Positions 17,292 through 25,199 of a stretch of DNA of 64,000 nt are shown here, piece after piece. Source of the DNA: an uncultured Lachnospiraceae bacterium (lineage in GTDB: Bacteria; Bacillota; Clostridia; Lachnospirales; Lachnospiraceae); contig CAJUKA010000008.1 of the NCBI GenBank assembly GCA_910586585.1, positions 28,602 to 92,601 on the forward strand. The letters are read 5' to 3'. The notes below the pieces were generated by a model. It searched no databases. It worked only from the letters and a program-made list of their open reading frames with translations, and was not told the origin of the DNA. The first letter of the stretch is position 1, and each line of letters opens with the position of its first letter. Position numbers and translations under genes: made by a program.

Positions 17292-20126
17292 TTACTGTGT
17301 CTGCACCATCTCCTCTCTGTCGGCCTCTGCATGTCCCTGTGCAATCTTTTTGGCCTTCATTTTTCCTGCAAGTTTGCGGTCAATCCCCATTCGGTTTCCG
17401 CTGCTCTTTCTGTTATCCACATTTTCCTCCATAATTTTCCCCAGCTGGTGCATAAGTCGTGATGCCATCAAAAGCAGGTCTGGGTGCGGCATGTCATTCC
17501 AGTGCTGCAAAAAATAAGCGGCATAAACATTCCCCTGTTCCGCCGCTGGTTTCAAATATTCATATGCTTTCTCTTTATCATGTTCCACGTCTGTTCCGAT
17601 TAGATATGCTTTTCCAAGAAGATACTGTGCATACTGGTTTCCTGCATGGGCAGATAATTCCAGATAGAAAAGTGCCTGCTCTACATTTTTGGGTATGCCC
17701 TCTCCTGAAAGATACAGCTTTCCTAACTGATACGCCGCCATGTCACTATTCTGTGCTGCCGCTTTCGTCAGATAGAAAACTGCTTTGGAGATATCCTTAT
17801 ATTCTTCTGTCAGATACCATTTCCCAAGACGGTACTGCGCATAGACATTTCCTGAATCTGCCGACCTGTGCAGGTGAAAAAATGCTTTGTCCATCTCCCT
17901 TGCAAGCAGTACGCCATCACTATATAACCTGCCAAGTGCATAGTCTGCAAACCGATTCCCCTGTGATGCTGCCTTTGCCAGCAGCATTACTGCTTTTTTG
18001 ATTTTTTTATCATCAGGCGTTGCTTCTGGCTGATGATGGAGTTTTTGTATTTCATGTCGTATATAAAGTTTTGCCAGCTGATATGCTGCATGGGTATTTC
18101 CACAGTCTGCCGACATTGTAAAATATTTTTCTGCCTGTACTTCATCTGCTTCGGTACCGATACCGTGGAGATACATGTTCCCGATTCGATACCAGAGCGT
18201 ATTATCTCTCGATTTTTTCTCCTGATTTAGAAAACCCGAAAATGCAGCGCAGAAACAGTGTTCTGCTTTTTCCTGATTTTTTTCTGTGCCTGTTCCTGAT
18301 TCATACAGCCTTCCAAGCTCATAGGCGGCATAAGGATTGCCTTTTTTATAAGCGCGTTGGAACAGCGCAAAAGCTTTTGCATGATCCTGCGCCACACCTT
18401 TTCCATGCAGCGTAAGCATTCCCAGAGAATATAATGCACTACTGTATTCTTTTTCTGCCGCCTTTGAAAACCATGCTGCCGCTTCTGTCGGATTTTCTCC
18501 TGTCCCAAGACCATACTGATACATCTTTCCGATATGGTATTGCAGACAGGCATTCTTCTTTTCTTTGTTAACTGCAAGCATGGCAGAGAGTGCCCTGTTA
18601 TACCATTTTTCTGCCTTTTCTTCGTCTGGTTCCACGAAAATTCCCTGTGTATAAATCTTTCCCATATCGTACATGGCATACGCATTTCCTCTTTCTGCCT
18701 CCTCCAGCATAAATTCATAGGCTGCCTCCGCGTCAGGTTCTGTTTCCTGTGTGCCATATAAATAGGTCCGCGCTTCTTTGTAAGCATTTGTCCATGCCGC
18801 ATAATACTTTGGTCCATTGTATGTATTATAAACAGCATCAGATATATCGCGTTCGTCCAGTTCCAATGCTGCTGCATCATCAGGCAACTCAAAAGTTATA
18901 TCCTCATTTGAATCTTTTTTCGATGTTGTTTCCTGCCATTCTGTATGGGCTTCACCTTCCTCCCATCGTGTTTCTAATTCTGAAAATCCTTCCTCCTCTG
19001 TGTAAAGATAACCCTGACCGAACCGCACTGCCTCACGGATAACCATGTTCTTAATGCTTTTTAATTCCTTCTGCGCTGACAGCGGCGGCAGTTCTGGTAC
19101 GGTATCCTTGTAATAACGCAGGATCTCATTGCTGCTTTCCAACCATGCATGGTAACATGCAGAAACACCTTCCTCCTTTGCCAGCTCATCTACAATGCTG
19201 TTCACAATCGCTTTTACATCAGCTTTCAGATACCCATAGACTTTCTTTCCGCCTGTATTGTTTAGCCGCTTTGACAATAACTGCATCTGTTCCATAATCT
19301 TTTCATTATGACAGACGCCGCGCTGCATCTGCCGCAACAGAAAAAGCAGGCTCCTGTCTGCCTGCTCCTTTAACTGTTCACGCTGCTGGGTTTTCTTCTC
19401 GTAAATGCTCATAAATTCCTGCCGGAAAATATCATGCGCATAGGTGGAACGCATGGTGTCAATTCCCTTTTTCGTCAGATAACCTTCTGATGGTTTTGTG
19501 GAATATAGCACCAGATGCACATGGGGGTGATGGGATTCGTTATGAAATGCCGCATACCATTTCAGGTTTCTGCTGTCAATCCTGTAGTTCTCGCAAAGCA
19601 GTTCCACCCTGCTGCGGAGTAATGCCTGCCACTGTGCGGCGCTGTTGTAGCCAAGCCGCTGCGCGTCCTCCCGCCGCAGGCTGATGACATTTGTCCATAC
19701 AACTCCTTTATGGTTTGCCACTTCCTCTGCGACACGGGACAGTATAATGGGTTCTCCCTCATTGGAAAATAAACCGTGAGAACCTGTTTTTTCAACGCCC
19801 GGTCTGTTTGCAAGATAGTCCACGTAATTTTTCTTTTTGGCAATGATGTCAAGATGATTTTCCAGTGCCTGTGTGATAAACTCGGAAGCGTTTTCCCTTG
19901 TCGGTCTCTGTAGGTAGTCGTAATATTCATGCATCTGCTTTGTATCAGGAATTGTGGTTACAATCTCCTGTATCCGCTCTTTCTGGCTTGCAGTTGATGG
20001 CAGGTGCATGGTTGTATTAATTGACTTCTCGACACCGTCACGGGTTCCTATGTAAGTCACAAAGTTTTCAAGATGGGCGGGCGGAGCATTTTTTAAGTAA
20101 TTGCAGCGTAGAATTAGTTTCGGCAT
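17292..20126 (-). CDS. MobP-type relaxase fused to Sel1-like repeats
   Basis: 944 aa. The N-terminal about 250 residues are a relaxase: PKLILRCNYLKN at the start and the metal-binding His motif in HNESHHPHVHLVLYS near residue 199, as in MobP3-type relaxases of clostridial elements. The second half (about residues 460-890) consists of about ten Sel1-like repeats of 36 aa (for example YQLGKLYLSGEGIPKN, YELGRLYESGTGTEKN), an alpha-solenoid normally used for protein-protein contacts. It would nick oriT and stay covalently bound to the 5' end of the transferred strand. The protein ends DREEMVQTQ, like the acidic-Met tail of accessory proteins here. Confidence 0.9.
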   Translation of the reverse strand: MPKLILRCNYLKNAPPAHLENFVTYIGTRDGVEKSINTTMHLPSTASQKERIQEIVTTIPDTKQMHEYYDYLQRPTRENASEFITQALENHLDIIAKKKNYVDYLANRPGVEKTGSHGLFSNEGEPIILSRVAEEVANHKGVVWTNVISLRREDAQRLGYNSAAQWQALLRSRVELLCENYRIDSRNLKWYAAFHNESHHPHVHLVLYSTKPSEGYLTKKGIDTMRSTYAHDIFRQEFMSIYEKKTQQREQLKEQADRSLLFLLRQMQRGVCHNEKIMEQMQLLSKRLNNTGGKKVYGYLKADVKAIVNSIVDELAKEEGVSACYHAWLESSNEILRYYKDTVPELPPLSAQKELKSIKNMVIREAVRFGQGYLYTEEEGFSELETRWEEGEAHTEWQETTSKKDSNEDITFELPDDAAALELDERDISDAVYNTYNGPKYYAAWTNAYKEARTYLYGTQETEPDAEAAYEFMLEEAERGNAYAMYDMGKIYTQGIFVEPDEEKAEKWYNRALSAMLAVNKEKKNACLQYHIGKMYQYGLGTGENPTEAAAWFSKAAEKEYSSALYSLGMLTLHGKGVAQDHAKAFALFQRAYKKGNPYAAYELGRLYESGTGTEKNQEKAEHCFCAAFSGFLNQEKKSRDNTLWYRIGNMYLHGIGTEADEVQAEKYFTMSADCGNTHAAYQLAKLYIRHEIQKLHHQPEATPDDKKIKKAVMLLAKAASQGNRFADYALGRLYSDGVLLAREMDKAFFHLHRSADSGNVYAQYRLGKWYLTEEYKDISKAVFYLTKAAAQNSDMAAYQLGKLYLSGEGIPKNVEQALFYLELSAHAGNQYAQYLLGKAYLIGTDVEHDKEKAYEYLKPAAEQGNVYAAYFLQHWNDMPHPDLLLMASRLMHQLGKIMEENVDNRKSSGNRMGIDRKLAGKMKAKKIAQGHAEADREEMVQTQ

Positions 20127-20164
20127 TGTCTACCTCCATAAGTATGATTTGTCAACTTGTAACC

Positions 20165-20572
20165 TCAACGATTTTGATAATGGTATGCATCTTCAAATTT
20201 TACAGCACCATTGATCCGTTTTACTTCCTCCGCACACTTTGCCTGTAATTTTCGCAGGGTTTCCTCATCTACTTCATGTCCGTATGCAGTAACATGGGAC
20301 AGCTTGGAGACCTCGACTGCCAGCTTATACATTGCCCGCGCCATGCGGTTCTCGCTGTCTTTGACAGTCGCATGTATGACAGACGAAATGGTGGACAGCA
20401 TATAATTCTCGATTTTTTCTGAAGTCAGATATCCAATATAAAATTTCAGCGCCTGATTGAGAAACTCGTTCCTTGATCTGACATCTGCCTGCCGGAGCAG
20501 GCTGTCAGCCTGAACCAGTAATTCTTCCTCAATGTAAAATGCTTTTCTGACTTTTCCATTTTCTTCACTCAT
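20165..20572 (-). CDS. ribbon-helix-helix protein, probable relaxosome accessory factor
   Basis: 135 aa. The first 45 residues (KVRKAFYIEEELLVQADSLL, RSRNEFLNQALKFYIGYL) have the pattern of a ribbon-helix-helix DNA-binding domain; the rest is helical. It is placed directly upstream of the relaxase (38 nt) and downstream of the only large gap, as MobC-like accessory proteins are. It may bind the ATGGCATAAC repeats at 21249-21343 (inference). It overlaps the preceding gene by 8 nt. Confidence 0.75.
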   Translation of the reverse strand: MSEENGKVRKAFYIEEELLVQADSLLRQADVRSRNEFLNQALKFYIGYLTSEKIENYMLSTISSVIHATVKDSENRMARAMYKLAVEVSKLSHVTAYGHEVDEETLRKLQAKCAEEVKRINGAVKFEDAYHYQNR

Positions 20573-21128
20573 AATCCCCCCACATCATCTGCTGTCCTTC
20601 TGTCTGCTCCCGCCCTGCCGCCTCCTGAATCAGTTCCCTGAATATCCTCTCATTTGTCTGATGGAATGTCATGCTTGTTTTTCCCATCTGCCTTGACAGG
20701 GATTCATTTTTAAATGCCGCTCCGTTATAACTGTCTGTTGGATCAGCGCGGGGCAGTACAACATCTGTCAGATCATTTAGTTCTTCATACTTGTCATTAA
20801 AATGAAATGCGACCGTATCCTGCTCCAAGTCTACTGCAATCGCAAACGGAGCTTCCTTTTCCATATCTTCTGCAAGCTCCTTTGTGATTTCTGTAAACAG
20901 AATTTTATCCTTCAATGCATCTGGGAAAAAATATGTCCCTTTCATCTGTGCCAGCAATGGTGCCGCACAGATATCCTGTTTCCCTGTTCTCGGCCGCTGG
21001 AATGCGTCTTTCAAACCTCTTAGATAATCAGCTGCCTCAAATGGATAACTAAAACCCCCAGCATATTTTGAGTAAAAGTAAAAGTCTTTTCCATTTTCAT
21101 GTACTGTATAAACTGCCCTTGTATCCAT
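20565..21128 (-). CDS. hypothetical element protein in the relaxosome operon
   Basis: 187 aa, not recognised. It starts MDTRAVYTVHENGKDFYFYS after a GGAGG-type RBS, is mixed alpha/beta and soluble, and ends in a Glu/Gln- and Met-rich tail (EQTEGQQMMWGDYE). It is the first gene after the oriT-like gap and overlaps the RHH gene by 8 nt, so it belongs to the same transcript as the relaxase. Confidence 0.65.
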   Translation of the reverse strand: MDTRAVYTVHENGKDFYFYSKYAGGFSYPFEAADYLRGLKDAFQRPRTGKQDICAAPLLAQMKGTYFFPDALKDKILFTEITKELAEDMEKEAPFAIAVDLEQDTVAFHFNDKYEELNDLTDVVLPRADPTDSYNGAAFKNESLSRQMGKTSMTFHQTNERIFRELIQEAAGREQTEGQQMMWGDYE

Positions 21129-21248
21129 AACAAAATCCGCCTCCTTTCATTTTTTCACATATCTGATATCGCATCTGCCATTTGCCCGCTTGTTCTCTCC
21201 TTCCTCCAAAATCCTGTATATCACTCCCAGTCTCTTCAATCCTGCGAT

Positions 21249-21345
21249 ATGGCATAACATTCTTTTCCCTTTTTCCCTCTAAATCCCCGTATCATATTAA
21301 AAATGGCATAACATTTTTAAATTCTTAGAAAAAGTTATGCCATTT
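21249..21345. repeat. ATGGCATAAC repeats, two direct and one inverted
   Basis: ATGGCATAAC occurs at 21249-21258 and 21303-21312, and as its reverse complement at 21334-21343. The last two form a 12-bp perfect inverted repeat (21301-21312 with 21334-21345) around an AT-rich 21-nt centre. The pattern fits a multi-site binding region for a small DNA-binding protein such as the RHH protein encoded nearby, or an oriT inverted repeat. Confidence 0.7.
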
Positions 21346-21354
21346 GAAGAACTG

Positions 21355-21413
21355 CCCGCCGGCCCTGCCGGCGGGTGTTTCACGGTTTATGCCGCCCTAA
21401 AGCGGCATAAACC
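21355..21413. repeat. two adjacent strong hairpins in the oriT-like gap
   Basis: CCCGCCGGC-cct-GCCGGCGGG (21355-21375) is followed after 8 nt by GGTTTATGCCGC-cctaaa-GCGGCATAAACC (21384-21413), both perfect. Neither is followed by a T-tract. On the minus strand the pair GTGCAG...ATGCCGC...GCGGCAT then a GC-rich hairpin recalls the layout of RNA elements A-D, especially B, so this might be a diverged fifth relative at the head of the relaxosome operon; that is a weak inference. Confidence 0.75.
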
Positions 21414-22127
21414 CTTTAACCTGCACCATTTTCGACCCTGATGATTCTGCCCTCTTTCTCTGCCATATCTCATATTCTGGAGCATGTCATACTGTCTTGT
21501 TTTGAGGCATTTTGCTTCACTTGCCCCAATTCGCCCCAAACAAGGCAGAACTACCGCCAGCCGGCCATCTTATCCACTTTTTCCAAATCAGCGCACACAA
21601 CGCCACACGGTCGTTTACAGGGGGTGACAGCGCTTTTCTGCCTGCTTTTCATAATGCTTGAGGATTTTGCCGTATCAGAAGGCAATAATGGTCATTCTGG
21701 AACTCAGCTCTGGCTCCTGTCCTGTAAACTGCGAGATTTTGCCAAACTGCTCTGAATATTTTTTGATCTGCTCATTCGTAAGCGACACAAATTCTCCGTA
21801 ACAGTTCAGCCTGCGGCCTCCTGTTACGGGCATCAAACCATACAAAACCACTTCGTGGTGTCACCCCGCATACCGTGGCTTGATGCATCTTTTGTATCAG
21901 ACAGCTTATCCGTCCCGTCTCCCGGCAGCAACACAACACTCTTTTATAAATGCAGGGAACAACAAATCCAGTATCTTTGCAATACTTTTTACCGGGGCAG
22001 TGCATACTTTCCATCCTTTTTTCTCTGGATTTACGCACTTATTCTTCAGGAAAACCGCTGTGTCTGCGCAATATTTCTCCTGTCAAAATTTCATAAGCTT
22101 CCTGTTTTTTTCTCTCAATCAACACAA

Positions 22128-22379
22128 TTACTCTGTTGATGAAGCTCCTGTATTCGCGCCGCCTCTTGCCTGTGATTTATTCGCTCTCTGGATTGCGGGC
22201 GGCACATTCCCCCGGCTCTCAATGTACTCCCTGACTGCCTGCGGAACATACTTTTCATACATTTTTCCAAGGACATCATTTAACTCTGTCTCAAAATCAG
22301 CATCTTTTTTGCCCATGTACTGCCTTATAGCGTTTAACTTTTCCTCGTCATATTTGATTGTCACCACTGCCTGCTTCAT
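22128..22379 (-). CDS. DUF6103-like small protein
   Basis: 83 aa with good RBS (AGGAGG) before ATG 22377-22379. The segment YDEEKLNAIRQYM, then ELNDVLGKMYEKYVPQAVREYI, matches what I recall as the DUF6103 family found in clostridial conjugative elements; function unknown. A second, longer member is at 23252. The protein is small, charged and without membrane segments. Confidence 0.7.
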   Translation of the reverse strand: MKQAVVTIKYDEEKLNAIRQYMGKKDADFETELNDVLGKMYEKYVPQAVREYIESRGNVPPAIQRANKSQARGGANTGASSTE

Positions 22380-22476
22380 TCTTATTTCCTCCTGATTTTA
22401 TATTTGAAAATGAATTTCACCGCAGCAACCTACGGAGAAATTACCTTCCCTTGTTTCTTTTTTTGTAACAACAGCG

Positions 22477-23241
22477 TTACAGCTGCTGCATCATACCTGA
22501 CATTCCGTACCCGTTTTGTCCATCACAGTCATAGTTTTGTGCCTCCTCCCCGGCTGACCGATCTGGCAGGAGATCCTGTTCAGGCTGCGCCGGTTTTACC
22601 ATAGACAGCATCTGGCTCTCCCTGTTGTAATGGTATACTTCATTCGACAGCCGCTTCTCCGGTTTTACTGCTGTTTCATTTGCCTCCCTTACCATGTCTT
22701 TCATGGATTCCATATCCATTCCTTCTGTCTCCCTCATAATGATGATTTCGTCCACAGAACACGGGAGTATGACCAGATTCGAATCCAGTTTCGCTGCAGT
22801 CTTTTCCATGATCTTCCTGTCAAACATGCAGGCTGCGCCTTGTATATCCCCGTCATTTGTAAGCACAAACAGGATATCACCTGCCAGAGATTCCTCCGCT
22901 TCCGGTTCAAGCGAAATGCTGTCACACATCCCGCAAAGGACATCATCCATTGTGCGCAGTACCGCCGGATATTTCTTCTCCATATTCTCCCATGCGTCTT
23001 TTTTCAGCTGCGCTTCGCTGATGCCCCACGCCTCCAGCTGGCTGTTATGAATTGCAATGATGCCGTTTTTATTTACCCTGAGTGGCACCCTGACGCCATA
23101 ATACAGCGCCAGATCCTCCCACTGTTCATGCGGCATGTCTGATAGCTGTGCATGGTTTGCCTCCGCATTGCAGACAGCGACAGTCAAATCATCTGTTTCA
23201 TACACGTCCGTAAAATAATCCTTATATTCTTGTAATACCAT
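22477..23241 (-). CDS. DUF5688-like accessory protein
   Basis: 254 aa, cytosolic. From memory it belongs to the DUF5688 family; a paralogue is at 47990, sharing VQ-xH-like N-terminal strands, the block GDIQGAACMFD / VVEGAACMLY, and ILPCSVDEIIIM / MIPSSVHELLIL. Function unknown; the family is typical of mobile elements. It ends GEEAQ...GYGMSGMMQQL, one of the acidic/Met tails shared by accessory proteins. It is 10 nt downstream of the DUF6103-like gene at 23252, so probably co-transcribed. Confidence 0.72.
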   Translation of the reverse strand: MVLQEYKDYFTDVYETDDLTVAVCNAEANHAQLSDMPHEQWEDLALYYGVRVPLRVNKNGIIAIHNSQLEAWGISEAQLKKDAWENMEKKYPAVLRTMDDVLCGMCDSISLEPEAEESLAGDILFVLTNDGDIQGAACMFDRKIMEKTAAKLDSNLVILPCSVDEIIIMRETEGMDMESMKDMVREANETAVKPEKRLSNEVYHYNRESQMLSMVKPAQPEQDLLPDRSAGEEAQNYDCDGQNGYGMSGMMQQL

Positions 23242-23251
23242 TTTTGTTTCC

Positions 23252-23644
23252 TCACATTCCCATACACATTGCGGATGTCTCTTCCGGTTCTGCTACGCTT
23301 TGGTCTGCCTCATGCTCCTGCGCTTCGGCTTCACTTTGTGTGCTTTGTGCCTCTTCTCTGGAAGCATTCTGCCTCGTACCCTGTCTGGCATTTCTCCGCC
23401 CTGTCTCACTTGGTTCTCTTGTCTGACGCGGTGCTCTGGGCACTCGTACAGGCACTTCCTCCTGCTCTGCGGCGATCTGGCTGTCCACAAACTTCCTGAC
23501 CTGCTGGGGCACATACTTCTCATAGGTCTTGTCCAGGTGCGCTGTCAGCACCTCCTCAATCTTCTCATTCTGCTCCCCAAGAAAAAAGACAAGCGCCTCC
23601 ATCTTCTTCTCCGGGAAGGTGATTTTTATTTCTCTGTCTGCCAT
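23252..23644 (-). CDS. DUF6103-like protein with long acidic tail
   Basis: The frame opens at 23686, but ATG 23642-23644 (MADREIKITFPEKK) has AAGGAGG just upstream, giving 130 aa. Residues 1-70 resemble the 83-aa protein at 22128 (LDKTYEKYVPQQVRKFV). The second half is a low-complexity, Glu/Gln/Arg-rich extension ending EPEETSAMCMGM, one of the clearest examples of the shared C-terminal tail. RNA element D lies 91 nt upstream in its leader. Confidence 0.72.
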   Translation of the reverse strand: MADREIKITFPEKKMEALVFFLGEQNEKIEEVLTAHLDKTYEKYVPQQVRKFVDSQIAAEQEEVPVRVPRAPRQTREPSETGRRNARQGTRQNASREEAQSTQSEAEAQEHEADQSVAEPEETSAMCMGM

Positions 23645-23735
23645 TTTATCCTCCTTTTTGTCTGAAAATCTATGACACGTTTTCATGCAACAACTTTAAT
23701 TCTGCTTCTAACAGCAACAGATGACAGTCCAATAA

Positions 23736-23818
23736 AATCAAGCAGGGAAGAGCCATCTTCCCCTGTTTGGCACCTGTCAGCTCTGGCTGAAAATCTTCTT
23801 CTGGGTGCCCGTGTGCAC
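23736..23818 (-). ncRNA. structured RNA-like element, copy D
   Basis: Read on the minus strand it begins right after a U-tract (GUGCACACG) and folds as GGCACC (23804-23809 complement) with 23769-23774, enclosing an internal loop CAGAAGAAGAUU and the hairpin UCAGC/GCUGA (23777-23781, 23786-23790). A second hairpin CAGGGGAAG/CUUCCCUG follows (23743-23750 with 23757-23765). The same order of helices with different sequences is found in copies A, B and C. It sits in the leader of the DUF6103-like gene at 23252. Confidence 0.65.
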
Positions 23819-23847
23819 AAAAAAACCGGACACATTTCTGCATCCGG
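23819..23847 (-). terminator. intrinsic terminator before element D
   Basis: On the minus strand CCGGA-loop-TCCGG (23843-23847 with 23826-23830) is followed by seven T. It lies 40 nt after the Fic gene stop and ends transcription from upstream, or acts as a read-through control directly in front of element D. Confidence 0.75.
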
Positions 23848-23887
23848 CATACCGACATTTCCCTTTTTTCTTCTGTTCGTCATCATA

Positions 23888-24664
23888 CTATAGTGACAGG
23901 GACTGCCCCATATCCTGTTCCTCCTTTGGGAACGGTATCTGAAACAGCCGCAGGATCTCTTTCTGCGATTCAAGCTCCCGTTCTGCGATGAACGCCACAA
24001 AGTCCCCATCATCTTGGTGCGCCCGCTCCAACAGTGACACATAATCCAGACGCAGCACAGGCGGAACAATCACTGGCAGGTATCCGTCCTGAATCAGCGC
24101 AAGGTTCATAAGGAGCCTTGCTACTCTGCCATTCCCATCTTTAAAAGGATGTAGGAACACAAACCATTTATGGAGCTGGGCTGCAAATTCCACAGGATGA
24201 TATCCGTCCCGCTTGTTCTCTATCCACTCAAACAGACGCCCCATCTCCTCTTCAATCTTCCCCGGTGCCGCCACAGGATAACGGGAACCTGTAATAATCA
24301 CCCGCATATTTCGGTAGCGCCCGGCATATTCCGGTTCTATATTCTGGTAGAACAGCTCATGCATCCTGAGCACTGTGTACTCATCAATGCAGCGGTTCTG
24401 AAGCGCAGAAAACATAAAGTCATAGGCTTTGGCATGATCCACTGCTTCGAATAGATCTCTGAGCGGCTTTCCGCCCACTGTCAGACCATCCTCCAGAAGC
24501 ACTTTTGTCTCACTCTCTGTCAGGGAGTTTCCCTCCAAGGCATTCGATGTCCATGTAAGCCCCACCCGGTAATAATCCTTTATCTGTTCCAGTATTTCCC
24601 CCTCCAACGGGCGCAGTGTATTGATTTCTTTTTGGAAAAGGTCTATTTTTCTTAGTATTTTCAC
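23888..24664 (-). CDS. Fic-family protein (AMPylase-type), N-terminally inhibited class
   Basis: 258 aa; GTG start at 24662-24664 with AAAGGA upstream. The catalytic loop HPFKDGNGRVARLL near residue 165 is the complete Fic motif (His base and phosphate-binding Gly/Asn/Arg). The inhibitory helix motif (S/T)xxxE(G/N) is present near residue 40 (SNALEGN), so the protein is probably self-inhibited. Fic enzymes transfer AMP or other NMP groups to protein Ser/Thr/Tyr. The C-terminus PKEEQDMGQSLSL fits the shared element tail, which could mean export to recipient cells. There is no antitoxin gene next to it. Confidence 0.88.
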   Translation of the reverse strand: MKILRKIDLFQKEINTLRPLEGEILEQIKDYYRVGLTWTSNALEGNSLTESETKVLLEDGLTVGGKPLRDLFEAVDHAKAYDFMFSALQNRCIDEYTVLRMHELFYQNIEPEYAGRYRNMRVIITGSRYPVAAPGKIEEEMGRLFEWIENKRDGYHPVEFAAQLHKWFVFLHPFKDGNGRVARLLMNLALIQDGYLPVIVPPVLRLDYVSLLERAHQDDGDFVAFIAERELESQKEILRLFQIPFPKEEQDMGQSLSL

Positions 24665-24713
24665 TCTGTCACCATCCTTTCAGATCTACTGTTATCATAC
24701 CACAAAACCCTTC

Positions 24714-24765
24714 AAAAAACAGCATGAAATAAAGGCTGTGTCTGCTTTTCTTATTGGCTGTTTTT
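24714..24765 (-). terminator. possible terminator upstream of the Fic gene
   Basis: On the minus strand AAAACAGC (around 24757-24764) can pair with GCTGTTTT (24714-24723 region), followed by a T-rich run; the loop is long (over 30 nt). It lies after the stop of the 119-aa gene at 24781. An extended -10-like TGGTATGAT follows near 24694-24702 (minus), which could start the Fic transcript. Confidence 0.4.
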
Positions 24766-24780
24766 ATAGATTTCTTTGCC

Positions 24781-25140
24781 TCATATCATCTGCTGACAGT
24801 ATTTTTCAGCCTGCGTGTTCTCTCTGTGTCCGTATTTTTCACACTTTTCCTGTATAATTAGACCAGAAACAGATGGAACAAATGCAGAATACCGCGCATA
24901 GGAAGAACCCTCACTCTGCACAAGCACGCCCTCCCCGTTGCTGTCTCCTGTCACCAACAGGCAGTGCCATACGCTGTCCCATTCACCCATCAGCTCCCTG
25001 TTTTCGTCTATAAAGTCATAATCGTGCAACAGATGTCTGGTAAAATAGTCATACTCCGCATTTGGCAGTACAATCACTTTTTCTATGACACACTCGTTTA
25101 CTTTCGCTTCCGGTTCCTTTCTCCTGAAATCTGCCCTCAT
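24781..25140 (-). CDS. hypothetical protein of the element
   Basis: 119 aa, not recognised. MRADFRRKEPEAKVNECVIEKVIVL is followed by a mixed alpha/beta core rich in aromatic and acidic residues (FIDENRELMGEW, SVWHCLLVTG) and ends AEKYCQQMI. No membrane segment. RBS is weak. The short gap to the broken PAPS-reductase-like gene (59 nt) suggests a common transcript. Confidence 0.6.
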   Translation of the reverse strand: MRADFRRKEPEAKVNECVIEKVIVLPNAEYDYFTRHLLHDYDFIDENRELMGEWDSVWHCLLVTGDSNGEGVLVQSEGSSYARYSAFVPSVSGLIIQEKCEKYGHRENTQAEKYCQQMI

Positions 25141-25199
25141 ACTTTATCCTCCAATTTATTTTGTTCTTCTTCATAACAACTTATTTCACCACTTTCACT

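Larger units (their letters stand above)
21129..22127. other. 1-kb gene-free region rich in inverted repeats, candidate oriT
   Basis: No convincing gene is found on either strand over 999 bp; the short frames lack RBS and have atypical composition. It lies immediately upstream of the relaxosome operon. It contains three copies of ATGGCATAAC (two direct, one inverted), two strong adjacent hairpins at 21355-21413, a 9-bp inverted repeat CCGTAACAG at 21796-21804 with 21821-21829, and a small hairpin ACCAC-ttc-GTGGT at 21848-21860. This arrangement is what oriT regions with relaxase and accessory-protein sites look like. The nic site itself cannot be assigned. Confidence 0.55.

Noticed and set aside
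21855..22395. Possible plus-strand gene in the oriT-like gap (94 and 171 codons)
   Set aside because: No RBS, Ser/Phe-rich composition, and it runs into the antisense of the DUF6103-like gene.
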